This document shows positions 27,264-39,338 of a stretch of DNA of 64,000 nt, one piece after another. The notes beneath the pieces are model-generated. The model did no database searches. It was not told the DNA's origin and saw only the letters and a program-made list of their open reading frames with translations. A program made the position numbers and the translations under genes. Source of the stretch: Alteromonadaceae bacterium BrNp21-10 (GTDB taxonomy: Bacteria > Pseudomonadota > Gammaproteobacteria > Enterobacterales > Alteromonadaceae); NCBI GenBank assembly GCA_030418115.1, contig JAUHQD010000004.1:186001-250000 (forward strand), read 5' to 3'. Every line of letters begins with the position of its first letter. The stretch's first letter is position 1.

Positions 27264-28174
27264 TGCAAATCCAACGCCTTACTACAATATTAATCATATT
27301 ATTCATCGGCTTTGGCTGTTCTAATAATCCTATTGAAATGCGTTCGTTTATTGAGGTACGCCAACCCTTAGCTGAGCAGCTAGAGGCGGACAAACGCTAT
27401 GCTGACGCTTTACAACAATGGCAAATATTAGCGATAGTTTATCCAGAAAATGAACAAATCGAAGATAATATTGCACGCCTAAATCACACCATTGCGATAC
27501 AAGTTAAAAAGTTGCGAAGCGCGTCCAATGAATATTTAAAAGCTAAGGATAATCACAATTACCAACACACCAATCTTAAAATATTGGCTCTTCAGCCCAA
27601 TGATGCGGAAGCGAAAAAAGCACTGCAAGAAATAGAATGGGAAAACGCCCATGATGCAGCTAGTGAAAAAACGGCTGCCATAAACGAATATATTCAACAG
27701 TCACAAAAAAAGGCTAAGAAATCGATTCGCAAGAGCCAATACCAAACTTCTGCCACGGCTTTACTCAAAAATAAGAAATATGCAGAGTTGTTAAGCCTAT
27801 CGGAAAAATATTTAGTAGAGCAACCAACCAATGAATTAGCTCGAGTGAACCTGTTTGAAAGCCTACGTGGGCTAGGGGATATTAAACTCGCGGCTGGCCA
27901 AAAAGAACAAAGCATTCCTTTGTTTGAAAAGGCATTGCTGGTCAATACTAGCGCTAATAAAAAGAAAGTTGCCAATCAAGTTAAGAAAATAAAACAACAA
28001 TTATCAGACGAGTATTACCGCGCTGGCTTAGTACAGTTTAAAACCAATATAGATGACGCTATTCAATCTTTTGAAAAAGCACAGTTTTATAATCCTGAAA
28101 ATTATAAAGCAGTACAACAATACAGCCGAGCCAAAACCATTAGAGAAAATCTAATAAAAATACGCGCTAATTAA
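27263..28174 (+). CDS. TPR-containing lipoprotein
   Basis: A 303-residue lipoprotein with signal peptide and lipobox F-G-C-S (Cys19). The mature part is helical, with tetratricopeptide-like repeats (around 40-70, 170-200 and 210-290: Y-A-D-A-L-Q-Q-W, A-x-G-Q-K-E-Q-S-I-P-L-F-E-K-A, D-A-I-Q-S-F-E-K-A). The ATG overlaps the deacetylase stop by one base (TAATG), showing tight translational coupling. It may scaffold envelope proteins that work with the kinase or the deacetylase. It resembles, at the C-terminal repeats, the LysM/TPR lipoprotein on the opposite strand downstream. Confidence 0.8.
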   Translation: MQIQRLTTILIILFIGFGCSNNPIEMRSFIEVRQPLAEQLEADKRYADALQQWQILAIVYPENEQIEDNIARLNHTIAIQVKKLRSASNEYLKAKDNHNYQHTNLKILALQPNDAEAKKALQEIEWENAHDAASEKTAAINEYIQQSQKKAKKSIRKSQYQTSATALLKNKKYAELLSLSEKYLVEQPTNELARVNLFESLRGLGDIKLAAGQKEQSIPLFEKALLVNTSANKKKVANQVKKIKQQLSDEYYRAGLVQFKTNIDDAIQSFEKAQFYNPENYKAVQQYSRAKTIRENLIKIRAN

Positions 28175-28204
28175 AGCCAACAGTCAGCTACTTTTTGACA
28201 CTTC

Positions 28205-28254
28205 TTAAAGGCTTATTCTGACTCACTCGATTGCATGCCTTTAATAATTTTTTT
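28205..28254 (+). terminator. Probable terminator of the ppkA operon
   Basis: An 8-bp stem TTAAAGGC / GCCTTTAA with a long loop (24 bases) is followed by TAA and seven T residues, 31 bases after the TPR lipoprotein stop. The long loop lowers confidence. Confidence 0.5.
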
Positions 28255-28420
28255 AGATTGAAAGTGGATGAACGACGCAGAACGTTTATCTGCTGATAAA
28301 AGGTAAAAACGCTCTTGATCATTGATGATCATTAACCCCAAAACACTCCTCCAAACGCAACCTCTTTTATCATCAATATATCAATTTCTAGGCACTAATA
28401 GCGCCTGCATTTTTATTGAG

Positions 28421-28429
28421 TGTGGATAA
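28421..28429 (-). promoter_or_regulatory. Isolated DnaA box
   Basis: TGTGGATAA is the reverse complement of the consensus DnaA box TTATCCACA. It stands alone, about 13 kb from the probable oriC, and could be a titration site or chance. Confidence 0.35.
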
Positions 28430-28538
28430 AAACGCTTCGCTCTTTATATTCGAGCAATAGCATTCAGAACAATTAGAGCGAGATCTTTTATAGGATTTAT
28501 TTAACTGAGGGCGGACGTGTTAAAAATAGGCATGAGAC

Positions 28539-28580
28539 TAACCAAGTACTAAACCGACAAATCAGTTTAGTACTTGGTTA
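28539..28580. repeat. 16-bp inverted repeat (long hairpin) after the LysM/TPR gene
   Basis: TAACCAAGTACTAAAC and its exact complement flank a 10-base loop, ending 4 bases from the stop of the minus-strand lipoprotein gene. There is no T-run on either side, so it may be an RNA-stabilising hairpin, a weak terminator or a remnant of a mobile element end. Confidence 0.7.
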
Positions 28581-28584
28581 ATGG

Positions 28585-29721
28585 CTAATCTTTGATTTTT
28601 TCTAAGCGATCTTTAAGTTCTAATGCTTGTTGGCGATAAAGCTTAGCGCTAGTGTACTCAGGGTTGATTTCCAGCACCTTATTCCATTTTTCAATAGCGA
28701 CATCTAACTCTTGGCGGCGGAAAGCTGAGGATGCTTCACGGTGCAACTGGTCGGAAATATCTTTCTGCAGCACCATTAAGTCTTCAGATGCTTCATCATT
28801 CTCCGGATTAAGATGTACAGCAAACTTATAATTATTAATTGCCGCAATCCCATCACCATTGGTACTGTTTATATTGCCAGCTTCAGTGAGATATTGTGAA
28901 GCTAATAACTTATTAGAAGCAGATAAAGCCGCACCTTGTCCTTCTAAGGCTTTGATCGCCAAAGCACGCGTGGCATTGGTTAATGAACCAAAACTTTTTA
29001 AGGTTGCTAAGTGTTCAATTCCTTGCGCGAAATCATTAGATTCAATAGCAGAGGTTAATGCCGCAATAACGGATTCTTCAGTTACTACAGGCACTTCGAC
29101 TTTTGATTCGACGACTGACTCTATGTCTTGCCCTTTTTTATCAGCAACTTGTTCTGCCGGTTCAGCAACAAAAGGCACTGGCTCACGCTTAATGACTTTA
29201 ACTTTATTTTCTGGCTTGGTGGCATCACGAGCAATAACAGCCTCATTAGTCATTGGAATATTAATCATTTGACCAATATTGACCCGGCTAGGATTACTAA
29301 TATTATTGTATTTAGCTAACGCATAAAATTTTAATGCTGAGCCTAGATATTTTTTTGCCAACGTGGATAAACTTTCACCAGAAGACAATTTAACGGCAAA
29401 TGAATTTTCTGGAAAATAATTAGTGGTGTCTTGGTTTATTTGCTGGAGTAAATCTTTGGCTCTTGTGCTGTTTGGTATTTGGTCGAGATAAGCTTCCAGT
29501 TCGACGTTAGCCTTATCTTCCTCACCATGCTCCAAATACTCCAATGCTTTAATAAAGCGTTGTTTAGAAGATAGATTAGGCTCAGCCACATAATTTGATA
29601 CTTTTTTGGCTTGCTTTGCAGTCGTTTGGCCTTCATCTCCAGTAGCAACACATCCAGAGAGAATAACCATCACCCCAGCTAAAATGATTGAGGTAAACTT
29701 TTGATCCCTACGAGTTAACAT
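28585..29721 (-). CDS. LysM and TPR lipoprotein
   Basis: A 378-residue lipoprotein. The ATG at 29721 is preferred over an upstream in-frame TTG at 29763 because it follows GGTGGTGGG and gives a normal signal peptide with lipobox L-S-G-C. A tetratricopeptide-like segment (about 50-85) is followed by a LysM domain (about 105-155: F-A-V-K-L-S-S-G-E-S-L-S-T-L-A-K-K-Y-L-G), a variable linker and C-terminal TPRs (about 290-375). It is probably anchored in the envelope and binds peptidoglycan. It is monocistronic on the opposite strand to the kinase operon, and domain content suggests it works with those lipoproteins; this is inference. Confidence 0.8.
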   Translation of the reverse strand: MLTRRDQKFTSIILAGVMVILSGCVATGDEGQTTAKQAKKVSNYVAEPNLSSKQRFIKALEYLEHGEEDKANVELEAYLDQIPNSTRAKDLLQQINQDTTNYFPENSFAVKLSSGESLSTLAKKYLGSALKFYALAKYNNISNPSRVNIGQMINIPMTNEAVIARDATKPENKVKVIKREPVPFVAEPAEQVADKKGQDIESVVESKVEVPVVTEESVIAALTSAIESNDFAQGIEHLATLKSFGSLTNATRALAIKALEGQGAALSASNKLLASQYLTEAGNINSTNGDGIAAINNYKFAVHLNPENDEASEDLMVLQKDISDQLHREASSAFRRQELDVAIEKWNKVLEINPEYTSAKLYRQQALELKDRLEKIKD

Positions 29722-29869
29722 TCTAAATCCCACCACCTGAAAAGTTATAAAGCTAAGCTGCAAATTTAATATAATTTAGCTAATGACTATAACATAATTT
29801 TTTTTAATTCCTATGACACTCAAAGTAGCCTTAATTTAACATACTGCAAAGTTTTGACTTTTAGCTTTT

Positions 29870-29906
29870 TAGAAAACAAAAAACCTCGCAATTGCGAGGT
29901 TTTTTT
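29870..29906 (-). terminator. Terminator of the atp operon
   Basis: AAACCTCGC / GCGAGGTTT forms a 9-bp stem around AATT, with an A-run on the left (T-run for minus-strand transcripts) and a T-run on the right, so it can work in both directions. It lies 17 bases beyond the atpC stop. Confidence 0.85.
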
Positions 29907-29923
29907 AAAAGCGATTTGACTGC

Positions 29924-30340
29924 TTATTTTCGAATACTTTTGATCAGTCTTAACTGTGCAATTGCTGCAGCTAATTGTGATGCGGCTTCGGAATAATCAA
30001 AATCAGCGCTAGGGTTTGCGATATGCTCTTCCGCCCTACGTTTAGCTTCTAGTGCTGCGGCTTCGTCCAAATCTTCTGCACGAACTGCAACATCAGCCAA
30101 CACGGTAACGTTACCGGGTTGAACTTCCAGCACACCACCAGCAATATAAATTAATTGCTCGTGACCGTGCTGCTTAACCAAACGTACCATTCCAGGTTTT
30201 AGGGTGGTCAGCAGAGGAGCGTGGCCAGGGTGTATACCCAACTCACCTTCGCTACCTGTGATCTGAATTGTTTCAACACGACCAGAAAAAATCTTATCTT
30301 CCGCGCTTACTACATCCAGATGAACTGTCATTGCTGCCAT
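29924..30340 (-). CDS. atpC: ATP synthase epsilon subunit
   Basis: A 138-residue F1 epsilon subunit, part of the central stalk and an inhibitor of ATP hydrolysis. An N-terminal beta-sandwich ([26 protein letters not shown]) and a C-terminal helical hairpin with A-x-x-R-A-E-E are visible. It is the last gene of the atpIBEFHAGDC operon, 22 bases after atpD, and is followed by a strong terminator. Length is normal. Confidence 0.97.
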   Translation of the reverse strand: MAAMTVHLDVVSAEDKIFSGRVETIQITGSEGELGIHPGHAPLLTTLKPGMVRLVKQHGHEQLIYIAGGVLEVQPGNVTVLADVAVRAEDLDEAAALEAKRRAEEHIANPSADFDYSEAASQLAAAIAQLRLIKSIRK

Positions 30341-30362
30341 TGAACCCTCCTAAAGGTTTCGG

Positions 30363-31766
<1,404 letters not shown>

Positions 31767-31777
31767 TTAAACCTTGC

Positions 31778-32638
31778 CTACACCGCTGCCGCGCCGCCAC
31801 AAATTTCACTAATCTCTTGTGTAATTGCAGCTTGACGTGCTTTGTTGTATATCAGTTGTAAATCATCAATTAGATCGCCCGCGTTATCTGTTGCGGCTTT
31901 CATAGCGACCATACGCGCAGCTTGTTCTGATGCTGCATTTTCGACGACTCCCTGATACACCTGAGATTCCATATAACGAACCAATAATAAATCCATAATA
32001 GGTTTTGGATCTGGTTCAAAAATGTAATCCCAACGATGTTTCAAATTCTCATCATCTGATTTTGGCAGAGGCAATAATTGCTCAATTTTAGGCTCTTGCG
32101 TCATGGTGTTTACAAATTTGTTATACACCAAAAACAAGCGGTCGATTTTGCCTTCGTCGTAAGCGTTTAGCATTACTTTCACTAAACCGATTACGTCACT
32201 AACACTAGGCGCATCGCCGATACCAGATTCTGCCGCCAACACATCACCACCAAAGCGATTAAAAAACGCACATGCTTTAGAGCCCAGAGCAGAAAATTCA
32301 ACTTCCACTCCTTTTTGTCTCCAAGCCATTACATCTTTCGTCACTGCTTTGAACTCGTTGGTATTTAAACCACCACAAAGTCCACGGTCAGTAGAAATAA
32401 CGATGTAACCTACACGTTTTACTTCTCGCTCTTCCAAATAAGGATGGCGATATTCAAGGTTGGCATTAGCAAGATGGCCGATCACCTTACGCATACTTTG
32501 GGCGTATGGACGGCTAGCCGCCATACGGTCTTGCGCCTTTTTCATTTTAGACGCTGCAACCATTTCCATTGCGCTGGTGATCTTCTGAGTATTTTTAATA
32601 CTCCCGATCTTACCTTTTATCTCTTTATCGCCGGCCAT
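31778..32638 (-). CDS. atpG: ATP synthase gamma subunit
   Basis: A 286-residue rotor shaft of F1. The N-terminal [12 protein letters not shown] helix and the C-terminal A-M-x-A-A-T-D-N-A coiled-coil helix, which pair inside the F1 barrel, are both conserved. Length matches the enterobacterial protein (287 residues). GAGGAGATAGT upstream serves as ribosome binding site. It lies between atpA and atpD. Confidence 0.97.
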   Translation of the reverse strand: MAGDKEIKGKIGSIKNTQKITSAMEMVAASKMKKAQDRMAASRPYAQSMRKVIGHLANANLEYRHPYLEEREVKRVGYIVISTDRGLCGGLNTNEFKAVTKDVMAWRQKGVEVEFSALGSKACAFFNRFGGDVLAAESGIGDAPSVSDVIGLVKVMLNAYDEGKIDRLFLVYNKFVNTMTQEPKIEQLLPLPKSDDENLKHRWDYIFEPDPKPIMDLLLVRYMESQVYQGVVENAASEQAARMVAMKAATDNAGDLIDDLQLIYNKARQAAITQEISEICGGAAAV

Positions 32639-32690
32639 GACTATCTCCTCGATTACTCAACGACCGATGCGCCAAAGCGCATCGACTGTA

Positions 32691-34232
32691 TTACCAGGTT
32701 TGGGTTGCCTTGAATTTATCAATTGCTTCTTTCAAAGACGACTCAATATCATCGTTGTAGTTACCTGAACTACCAATAGAAGTCATAAGCTCGGCATATT
32801 CAGTGTTCATATAAGAATGTAACGCTGCTTCAAAATCCAACACTTTGTTTAAAGCGATGTCTTTCAAATAGCCTTTTTCTACTGCGAACAATGATAATGC
32901 CATGTCAGGTACTGACAATGGCGCATATTGCTTTTGCTTCATCAATTCAGTGGCGCGCTCACCATGCTCTAACTGAGCACGTGTCGCTTCATCTAAATCT
33001 GATGCAAACTGAGAGAACGCTGCCAATTCACGATACTGGGCTAATGCTAAACGAATACCACCACCTAACTTCTTGATGATTTTAGTTTGCGCAGCACCAC
33101 CAACACGAGATACCGAAACACCGGCGTTTACCGCAGGACGAATACCCGCGTTAAATAAGTCAGTTTCTAAGAAAATCTGACCATCGGTAATCGAGATTAC
33201 GTTAGTTGGTACGAAAGCAGATACGTCACCCGCTTGGGTTTCAATGATAGGTAAGGCGGTTAAAGAACCGGTTTTACCTTTCACTTCACCGTTAGTGTAA
33301 CGCTCAACATATACTTCGTTTACACGTGCAGCACGTTCTAATAAGCGTGAGTGAAGATAGAAAACATCACCAGGATAAGCTTCACGACCCGGAGGACGAC
33401 GAAGTAATAATGACACCTGACGATAGGCTACTGCTTGCTTAGATAAATCATCATAAACAATCAATGCATCTTCACCGCGGTCACGGAAATACTCACCCAT
33501 AGTACAACCAGAGTAAGGAGCCAAATATTGTAGTGCAGCTGATTCTGAAGCAGAAGCCGCAACAATAATGGTGTTTTCCAATGCACCGTGTTCTTCTAAT
33601 TTACGTACAACGTTAGCGATAGTAGAAGCTTTCTGGCCAATGGCAACGTACACACATTTTACGCCAGTGCTTTTTTGATTGATGATGGCATCAATCGCTA
33701 ATGCTGTTTTACCGGTTTGACGGTCACCGATGATCAGCTCACGCTGACCACGACCCACTGGGATCATGGAATCGATAGACTTATAACCGGTTTGAATAGG
33801 TTGGTCGACCGACCGACGTTCAATTACACCAGGAGCAATTTTTTCTACTGGCTCAAAACCAGCAGCATCAATTGCGCCTTTTCCGTCAATTGGCTCACCT
33901 AAGGTGTTTACAACACGTCCTAACAAGTTAGGACCAACAGGCACTTCAAGAATACGACCTGTTGATTGTACTTTTACACCTTCTTGTAGATCCGCATAGG
34001 GACCCATCACTACTGCACCGACAGAGTCACGCTCTAAGTTCAATGCGATAGCGTAACGACTACCTGGAAGTTCGATCATTTCACCTTGCATAACATCTGC
34101 AAGGCCGTGAATACGAATGATACCGTCAGTAACACCAACAATAGTACCTTCGTTTCGAGCTTCACTTACTACTTCAAACTGGTCAATTCTTTTCTTGATC
34201 AGTTCGGCGATTTCAGTGGAATTCAGTTGCAT
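32691..34232 (-). CDS. atpA: ATP synthase alpha subunit
   Basis: A 513-residue non-catalytic nucleotide-binding F1 subunit with Walker [10 protein letters not shown] chose the second of two nearby ATGs (34232, not 34238) because it gives the conserved M-Q-L-N-S-T-E-I N-terminus, exactly the length of the E. coli protein, and GGGGA lies 7 bases upstream. It follows atpH by 13 bases. Confidence 0.97.
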   Translation of the reverse strand: MQLNSTEIAELIKKRIDQFEVVSEARNEGTIVGVTDGIIRIHGLADVMQGEMIELPGSRYAIALNLERDSVGAVVMGPYADLQEGVKVQSTGRILEVPVGPNLLGRVVNTLGEPIDGKGAIDAAGFEPVEKIAPGVIERRSVDQPIQTGYKSIDSMIPVGRGQRELIIGDRQTGKTALAIDAIINQKSTGVKCVYVAIGQKASTIANVVRKLEEHGALENTIIVAASASESAALQYLAPYSGCTMGEYFRDRGEDALIVYDDLSKQAVAYRQVSLLLRRPPGREAYPGDVFYLHSRLLERAARVNEVYVERYTNGEVKGKTGSLTALPIIETQAGDVSAFVPTNVISITDGQIFLETDLFNAGIRPAVNAGVSVSRVGGAAQTKIIKKLGGGIRLALAQYRELAAFSQFASDLDEATRAQLEHGERATELMKQKQYAPLSVPDMALSLFAVEKGYLKDIALNKVLDFEAALHSYMNTEYAELMTSIGSSGNYNDDIESSLKEAIDKFKATQTW

Positions 34233-34245
34233 CCTCATTTCCCCG

Positions 34246-34779
34246 TTATGCTTGTAACGCGTCTGAAAGACGGTTTAATTTACTTCGAACAGAACCGTCG
34301 ATTACTGTGTCACCAGCTTTAACTACAAAACCAGCAATTAATTCAGGATCCACGTTACAATTCAGCTTAACTTTTCGAGACAGGCGTTTTTCAAGCGACG
34401 CGCTAATATCGAGTTTTTGTTGTTTGGTTAATTTAACTGCGGAAGTGACGTCAACATCAGCTTCTTTGTCATAATCAGCTTTATAACCATTGAACAATGT
34501 CAATATTGCCGGAAGCGTTTTCAAACGTCCGTTCTCAGCCAGCACTTTAATAAAGTTTTGACCATTTTGATCGAGTTGTTCACCACAAATGTTGGCGAAT
34601 AATTCACCTAGCTTATCCGTAGACATTAACCCGGAAAGCAAAGGCTTTACCTGATCATTAGTAGCTACTTCTGCAGCAAAAAATAACATTTGCTGCCAAG
34701 CTTCTATGGCTTTGTTCTCAACCGCATATTCAAAAGCCGCTTTGGCGTAAGGTCGAGCAATGGTTGCCATTTCAGACAT
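34246..34779 (-). CDS. atpH: ATP synthase delta subunit
   Basis: A 177-residue delta subunit linking F1 to the peripheral stalk b subunits. The [10 protein letters not shown]-terminus and the C-terminal G[11 protein letters not shown] motif are diagnostic. It follows atpF by 14 bases. Length is the same as in E. coli. Confidence 0.97.
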   Translation of the reverse strand: MSEMATIARPYAKAAFEYAVENKAIEAWQQMLFFAAEVATNDQVKPLLSGLMSTDKLGELFANICGEQLDQNGQNFIKVLAENGRLKTLPAILTLFNGYKADYDKEADVDVTSAVKLTKQQKLDISASLEKRLSRKVKLNCNVDPELIAGFVVKAGDTVIDGSVRSKLNRLSDALQA

Positions 34780-34793
34780 AAGCCCTTACTCCC

Positions 34794-35264
34794 TTATAGC
34801 TCAGCGACAAGTTTTTCAACTATGTCACTTTGTGCAGCTGCATCGATTTCACGAGCAAGAATTTTCTCAGCACCAGCAACTGCAATAGCCGCTACCTGTT
34901 GACGTAATTCTTCTCTGGCACGATTGCGTTCTGCTTCGACTTCAGCCTGACCTTGAGCCATGATTTTTTCACGCTCTTGGTGCGCACGTTGGGTCTCTTC
35001 ATCAACAATCTGAGAACCACGTTTTTTAGCCTGTTCAATAATGTCAGCTGCTTGCGATTTTGCATCTTTCAACTTTGCAGTGGCTTTTTCTTGAGCCAAC
35101 TCTAAGTCTTTTTCAGCACGATCTGACGCAGCTAAACCATCAGCAATTTTCTTTTGGCGTTCTTCAATCGCATTCATTATTGGCGGCCATACATATTTCA
35201 TGCAGAACCACACAAAAACGATAAATGCGATTAATTCACCCAATAGAGTGGCGTTAATATTCAA
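34794..35264 (-). CDS. atpF: ATP synthase b subunit
   Basis: A 156-residue peripheral stalk protein. One N-terminal membrane helix (about 5-25, [12 protein letters not shown]) is followed by a long charged coiled coil rich in Ala, Glu and Lys. Length matches E. coli b (156). It lies 38 bases after atpE. Confidence 0.97.
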   Translation of the reverse strand: MNINATLLGELIAFIVFVWFCMKYVWPPIMNAIEERQKKIADGLAASDRAEKDLELAQEKATAKLKDAKSQAADIIEQAKKRGSQIVDEETQRAHQEREKIMAQGQAEVEAERNRAREELRQQVAAIAVAGAEKILAREIDAAAQSDIVEKLVAEL

Positions 35265-35302
35265 AACCGCTCCTCCTCAATTCGTTGTTTTCCAATGGGT
35301 GC

Positions 35303-35557
<255 letters not shown>

Positions 35558-35672
35558 TCACCTTTTGTGTTTAAAGTTAAAGTTTAAAAAATAAAATTGT
35601 AAATCGTTTTTAGGGCTTCCTGCCCTTTACCCTTGCGGGTCAGCAAATGCTGTTTTAATTCTTTCCAAAAAT

Positions 35673-36476
<804 letters not shown>

Positions 36477-36507
36477 TTATCCCAATTGTTTAAAGTTAAA
36501 ATTCTGT

Positions 36508-36909
36508 TTATTGGTCACGGTGTTGTTCACCCTGACTTAAAAAAATCATATACGGCCATTGAGCCACCAGCGTAATAATAAAACCTACCAATAATGGCAT
36601 TGCTGGCAGTGCTAACCATTGAAAAGCAACAATGAATAGCACCATAGTTAAAATTAATTTGAGTTTTAATCCTTGATTAAAACTTTTTACCACCAGTTTA
36701 TTTTTACTGGCTCCGGCGTACCTAAACGCCAATGTACCAAATATAAAATTGGTCATCGCACTGACCATTGCACCAAAAAAAACTGCTAATGCTATTTCGG
36801 GTTGCCAAAATAGGGCGCTTGCACCAGCACTAAGCAACGCAATACAAGTTTGGAAAAGCAAAATCTTATTAACCAGATTTCGTCCACTTGCGGCCAATAA
36901 TTGATTCAT
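36508..36909 (-). CDS. atpI: ATP synthase accessory protein AtpI
   Basis: A 133-residue small membrane protein with four predicted helices, first gene of the atp operon, linked to c-ring assembly or magnesium handling in other bacteria. The ATG at 36909 (M-N-Q-L-L-A-A-S) is preferred to an in-frame TTG at 36936 because GGAAAG precedes it at good spacing. A strong promoter is visible just upstream. Confidence 0.9.
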   Translation of the reverse strand: MNQLLAASGRNLVNKILLFQTCIALLSAGASALFWQPEIALAVFFGAMVSAMTNFIFGTLAFRYAGASKNKLVVKSFNQGLKLKLILTMVLFIVAFQWLALPAMPLLVGFIITLVAQWPYMIFLSQGEQHRDQ

Positions 36910-36949
36910 TAACGTCTTTCCGCACATCAACTTCAATAAAAGCGCCGGA

Positions 36950-36977
36950 ATTATACTGTTTTACGGGGCTTTTACAA
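36950..36977 (-). promoter_or_regulatory. Sigma-70 promoter of the atp operon
   Basis: On the minus strand TTGTAA and a perfect TATAAT are separated by 16 bases, about 41 bases before the atpI start. It lies in the short gap after parB. Confidence 0.7.
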
Positions 36978-37005
36978 CCTGTAACAATTTGCCGTAATTA
37001 AACGA

Positions 37006-37884
37006 TCATTTGCTCTTTAAGTGGGCAATAATACCGTCGAGCTCATCCAAACTGCTGTAATTAATCACCATCTTGCCTCTACCCTTCGCATTATGGCTTA
37101 AGCTAACGGCTGCGCCTAAATTTTCAGATAATTCAGTTTCTAGCCTTTTCACATCCGGATCGGCTTTTTTATCCAGTTTATCTGTTTTAGGTTGTTGATA
37201 TTTACGCACTAAATTTTCTGTATCGCGTACCGTTAAGCCTTTGCCAGAGACTATTTGCGCAGCTTCGGTTTGTATATCACCTTCTAGGGATAACAAGGCT
37301 CGCGCATGCCCCATTTCAATGTCGCCATGCTCCAATAATAATTTCACATCTTCATTGAGATTATTTAGACGTAATAAATTGGTCACACTGGCCCGCGATT
37401 TACCGACGGCTTCAGCGACTTCTTGGTGAGTTAAATCAAATTCTTTGAGTAAGCGTTCCAATGCTTGCGCTTCTTCCATGGCATTCAGATCTTCACGCTG
37501 AATATTTTCTATTAGTGCAATAGCAACCGCGGCATCATCTTCAACATTTTTAATAATGCACGGCACTTCATGTAAATGCGCTAACTGGGAAGCACGCCAA
37601 CGACGTTCACCCGCAATAATTTCGAATTTTTTATCCGCGACTTTACGTACGACAATGGGCTGAATTACCCCTTGGGAACGAATTGATGAAGCTAAATCTT
37701 CCAGACCATCCGGTGACATATCTTTACGAGGTTGATATTTACCTGGCTGTAAAAATTCAATGGGTATTTTTTGTAATTCACTACGATCTTCATCGTTGTT
37801 TTCATTGACGGAATCGCGATTTTGCTGACTTGTTGCCAATAAAGCATCCAATCCTCTGCCAAGTCCTCGTTTTTTTGTAGACAT
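37006..37884 (-). CDS. parB: Chromosome partitioning protein ParB
   Basis: A 292-residue CTP-dependent DNA clamp that loads at parS sites and spreads to organise origin segregation. The N-terminal K-R-G-L-G-R-G-L-D-A-L-L motif (contacts ParA), the G-E-R-R-W-R-A-S nucleotide-binding box, the helix-turn-helix (L-T-H-Q-E-V-A-E-A-V-G-K-S-R-A-S-V) and the C-terminal dimerisation domain are present. It follows parA by 17 bases. Two perfect parS sites lie in recF in this window. Confidence 0.97.
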   Translation of the reverse strand: MSTKKRGLGRGLDALLATSQQNRDSVNENNDEDRSELQKIPIEFLQPGKYQPRKDMSPDGLEDLASSIRSQGVIQPIVVRKVADKKFEIIAGERRWRASQLAHLHEVPCIIKNVEDDAAVAIALIENIQREDLNAMEEAQALERLLKEFDLTHQEVAEAVGKSRASVTNLLRLNNLNEDVKLLLEHGDIEMGHARALLSLEGDIQTEAAQIVSGKGLTVRDTENLVRKYQQPKTDKLDKKADPDVKRLETELSENLGAAVSLSHNAKGRGKMVINYSSLDELDGIIAHLKSK

Positions 37885-37901
37885 GCGTTCCTCTAAAATT
37901 T

Positions 37902-38681
37902 TTAGCTGGCAGGTTGAATTTTACTGCGGCGAAGAATTTCACCGGCTAACGCCAAATAGGCCTTAGCACCGGTAGACGATTTTTCGTAATACATGGCAGG
38001 CGTGCCAAAACTGGGGGCTTCTGCCAGTCTAACATTACGCGGAATTACTGTACGGTACACTTGCGCGCCAAAATGACGTTTTAACTGCTCAGATACATCA
38101 TTGGCTAAGCGATTGCGCGGATCGTACATAGTTCGCAGTACACCTTCAATGGCTAAATCAGGATTGACCACTGACGCTAACTTACGAATAGTATCCATGA
38201 GTGCGGTTAAACCTTCTAGCGCATAATATTCACACTGCATGGGGACAAGCACCGAGTCTGCAGCCGCCATGGCATTAACTGTTAATTGGCTTAACGAAGG
38301 CGGACAGTCAATGAAAATATAATCATAGTAATCACGAATAGGCTCAAGCGCTTTACGCAATCTAGATTCCCGAGCAAATACTTCCATAAGTTTAATTTCG
38401 GCTGCAGTCACATCACTGTTAGCAGCAATTAAATGGTATTTACCAGTGGTTTCTTTGATAACGACGTCATCAAAAGGTTTTTCTTCGATTAACAATTCAT
38501 AACAGGTTGCGTCGACGTTGTACTTATCAACACCGCTACCCATAGTGGCGTTACCTTGAGGATCAAGATCAATCAACAGTACTTTACGTCGGGTTGCTGC
38601 CATTGACGCAGCAACATTAACAGCCGTCGTAGTTTTACCTACGCCGCCTTTTTGATTAGCAATTGCAATGACCTTTCCCAA
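37902..38681 (-). CDS. parA: Chromosome partitioning ATPase ParA
   Basis: A 259-residue deviant-Walker ATPase with K-G-G-V-G-K-T-T-T at the N-terminus, the D-x-D-P-Q-G-N-A-T Walker A' partner and D-C-P-P-S-L. It positions ParB-parS complexes using non-specific DNA binding. It lies between rsmG and parB in the standard gammaproteobacterial order and is co-directional with mnmG, with short gaps. Confidence 0.97.
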   Translation of the reverse strand: MGKVIAIANQKGGVGKTTTAVNVAASMAATRRKVLLIDLDPQGNATMGSGVDKYNVDATCYELLIEEKPFDDVVIKETTGKYHLIAANSDVTAAEIKLMEVFARESRLRKALEPIRDYYDYIFIDCPPSLSQLTVNAMAAADSVLVPMQCEYYALEGLTALMDTIRKLASVVNPDLAIEGVLRTMYDPRNRLANDVSEQLKRHFGAQVYRTVIPRNVRLAEAPSFGTPAMYYEKSSTGAKAYLALAGEILRRSKIQPAS

Positions 38682-38699
38682 AATTCCAGCCCGTAATTT

Positions 38700-39338
38700 T
38701 TAATTTTTTATTATTTTAATCAGGTGCCGCTCACCCTCTAAACCGGAAACCTGTAAGGCAGTAATTTCCGTTACCGAAAATCCATCAGGTAAGGTGCTGA
38801 TTTCACTTTGCGGTAATTGACCTTTTAGTGCTAAAAAAGTCCCCTGTGAATCTACCAGATGCTGGCACCAGTGCAACATATCTTTTAACGATGCGAAGGC
38901 TCGACTGATGACTCCATCTAGCTCAATTTCAGGTTGGTATTGTTCTACGCGGGATTGTACTGGCACAATATTTTTCAAACCCAGTTCATATCCAGCTTGT
39001 TTCATAAAACGCACGCGTTTTCCCAAACTATCCAATAACACAAATGTTTTATCTGGATTCAAAATAGCCAAGGGAATTCCTGGTAATCCTGGGCCAGTGC
39101 CAACATCAATATAATGCTGTTTATGCAAATGCGGGGAAACCACAATAGAATCCAAAATATGTTTAATTAGCATATCTTTAGGATCACGTACCGAGGTTAA
39201 GTTAAAGGCTTTATTCCACTTATCAATTAACTGCACGAAATTTACTAGCAACACTTTCTGTGCATCACTAACAGTGAGTGGCATAGATTGTAAATGCTGA
39301 TCCAATAATCCTAATAACGTTTTATCTACTGCAATCAT
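38700..39338 (-). CDS. rsmG: 16S rRNA (guanine527-N7)-methyltransferase RsmG
   Basis: A 212-residue SAM-dependent methyltransferase modifying G527 of 16S rRNA. The SAM-binding motif [13 protein letters not shown] is clear, and the N-terminal [10 protein letters not shown] region is conserved. Its start overlaps the mnmG stop by one base, so the pair is translationally coupled. Length is normal. Confidence 0.97.
   Translation of the reverse strand: MIAVDKTLLGLLDQHLQSMPLTVSDAQKVLLVNFVQLIDKWNKAFNLTSVRDPKDMLIKHILDSIVVSPHLHKQHYIDVGTGPGLPGIPLAILNPDKTFVLLDSLGKRVRFMKQAGYELGLKNIVPVQSRVEQYQPEIELDGVISRAFASLKDMLHWCQHLVDSQGTFLALKGQLPQSEISTLPDGFSVTEITALQVSGLEGERHLIKIIKN

Larger units (their letters stand above)
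28175..28584. other. Intergenic region with terminator, a DnaA box and a long hairpin
   Basis: No coding sequence was found in these 410 bases between two convergent lipoprotein genes. They contain a terminator near 28205-28254, a lone DnaA-box match at 28421-28429 and a 16-bp inverted repeat at 28539-28580. It marks the end of the T6SS-linked block. Confidence 0.6.

Noticed and set aside
35614-35645. Terminator between atpB and atpE
   Set aside because: The small GC-rich hairpins lack a T-run on the minus strand and lie inside a single operon; a translational role is more likely.
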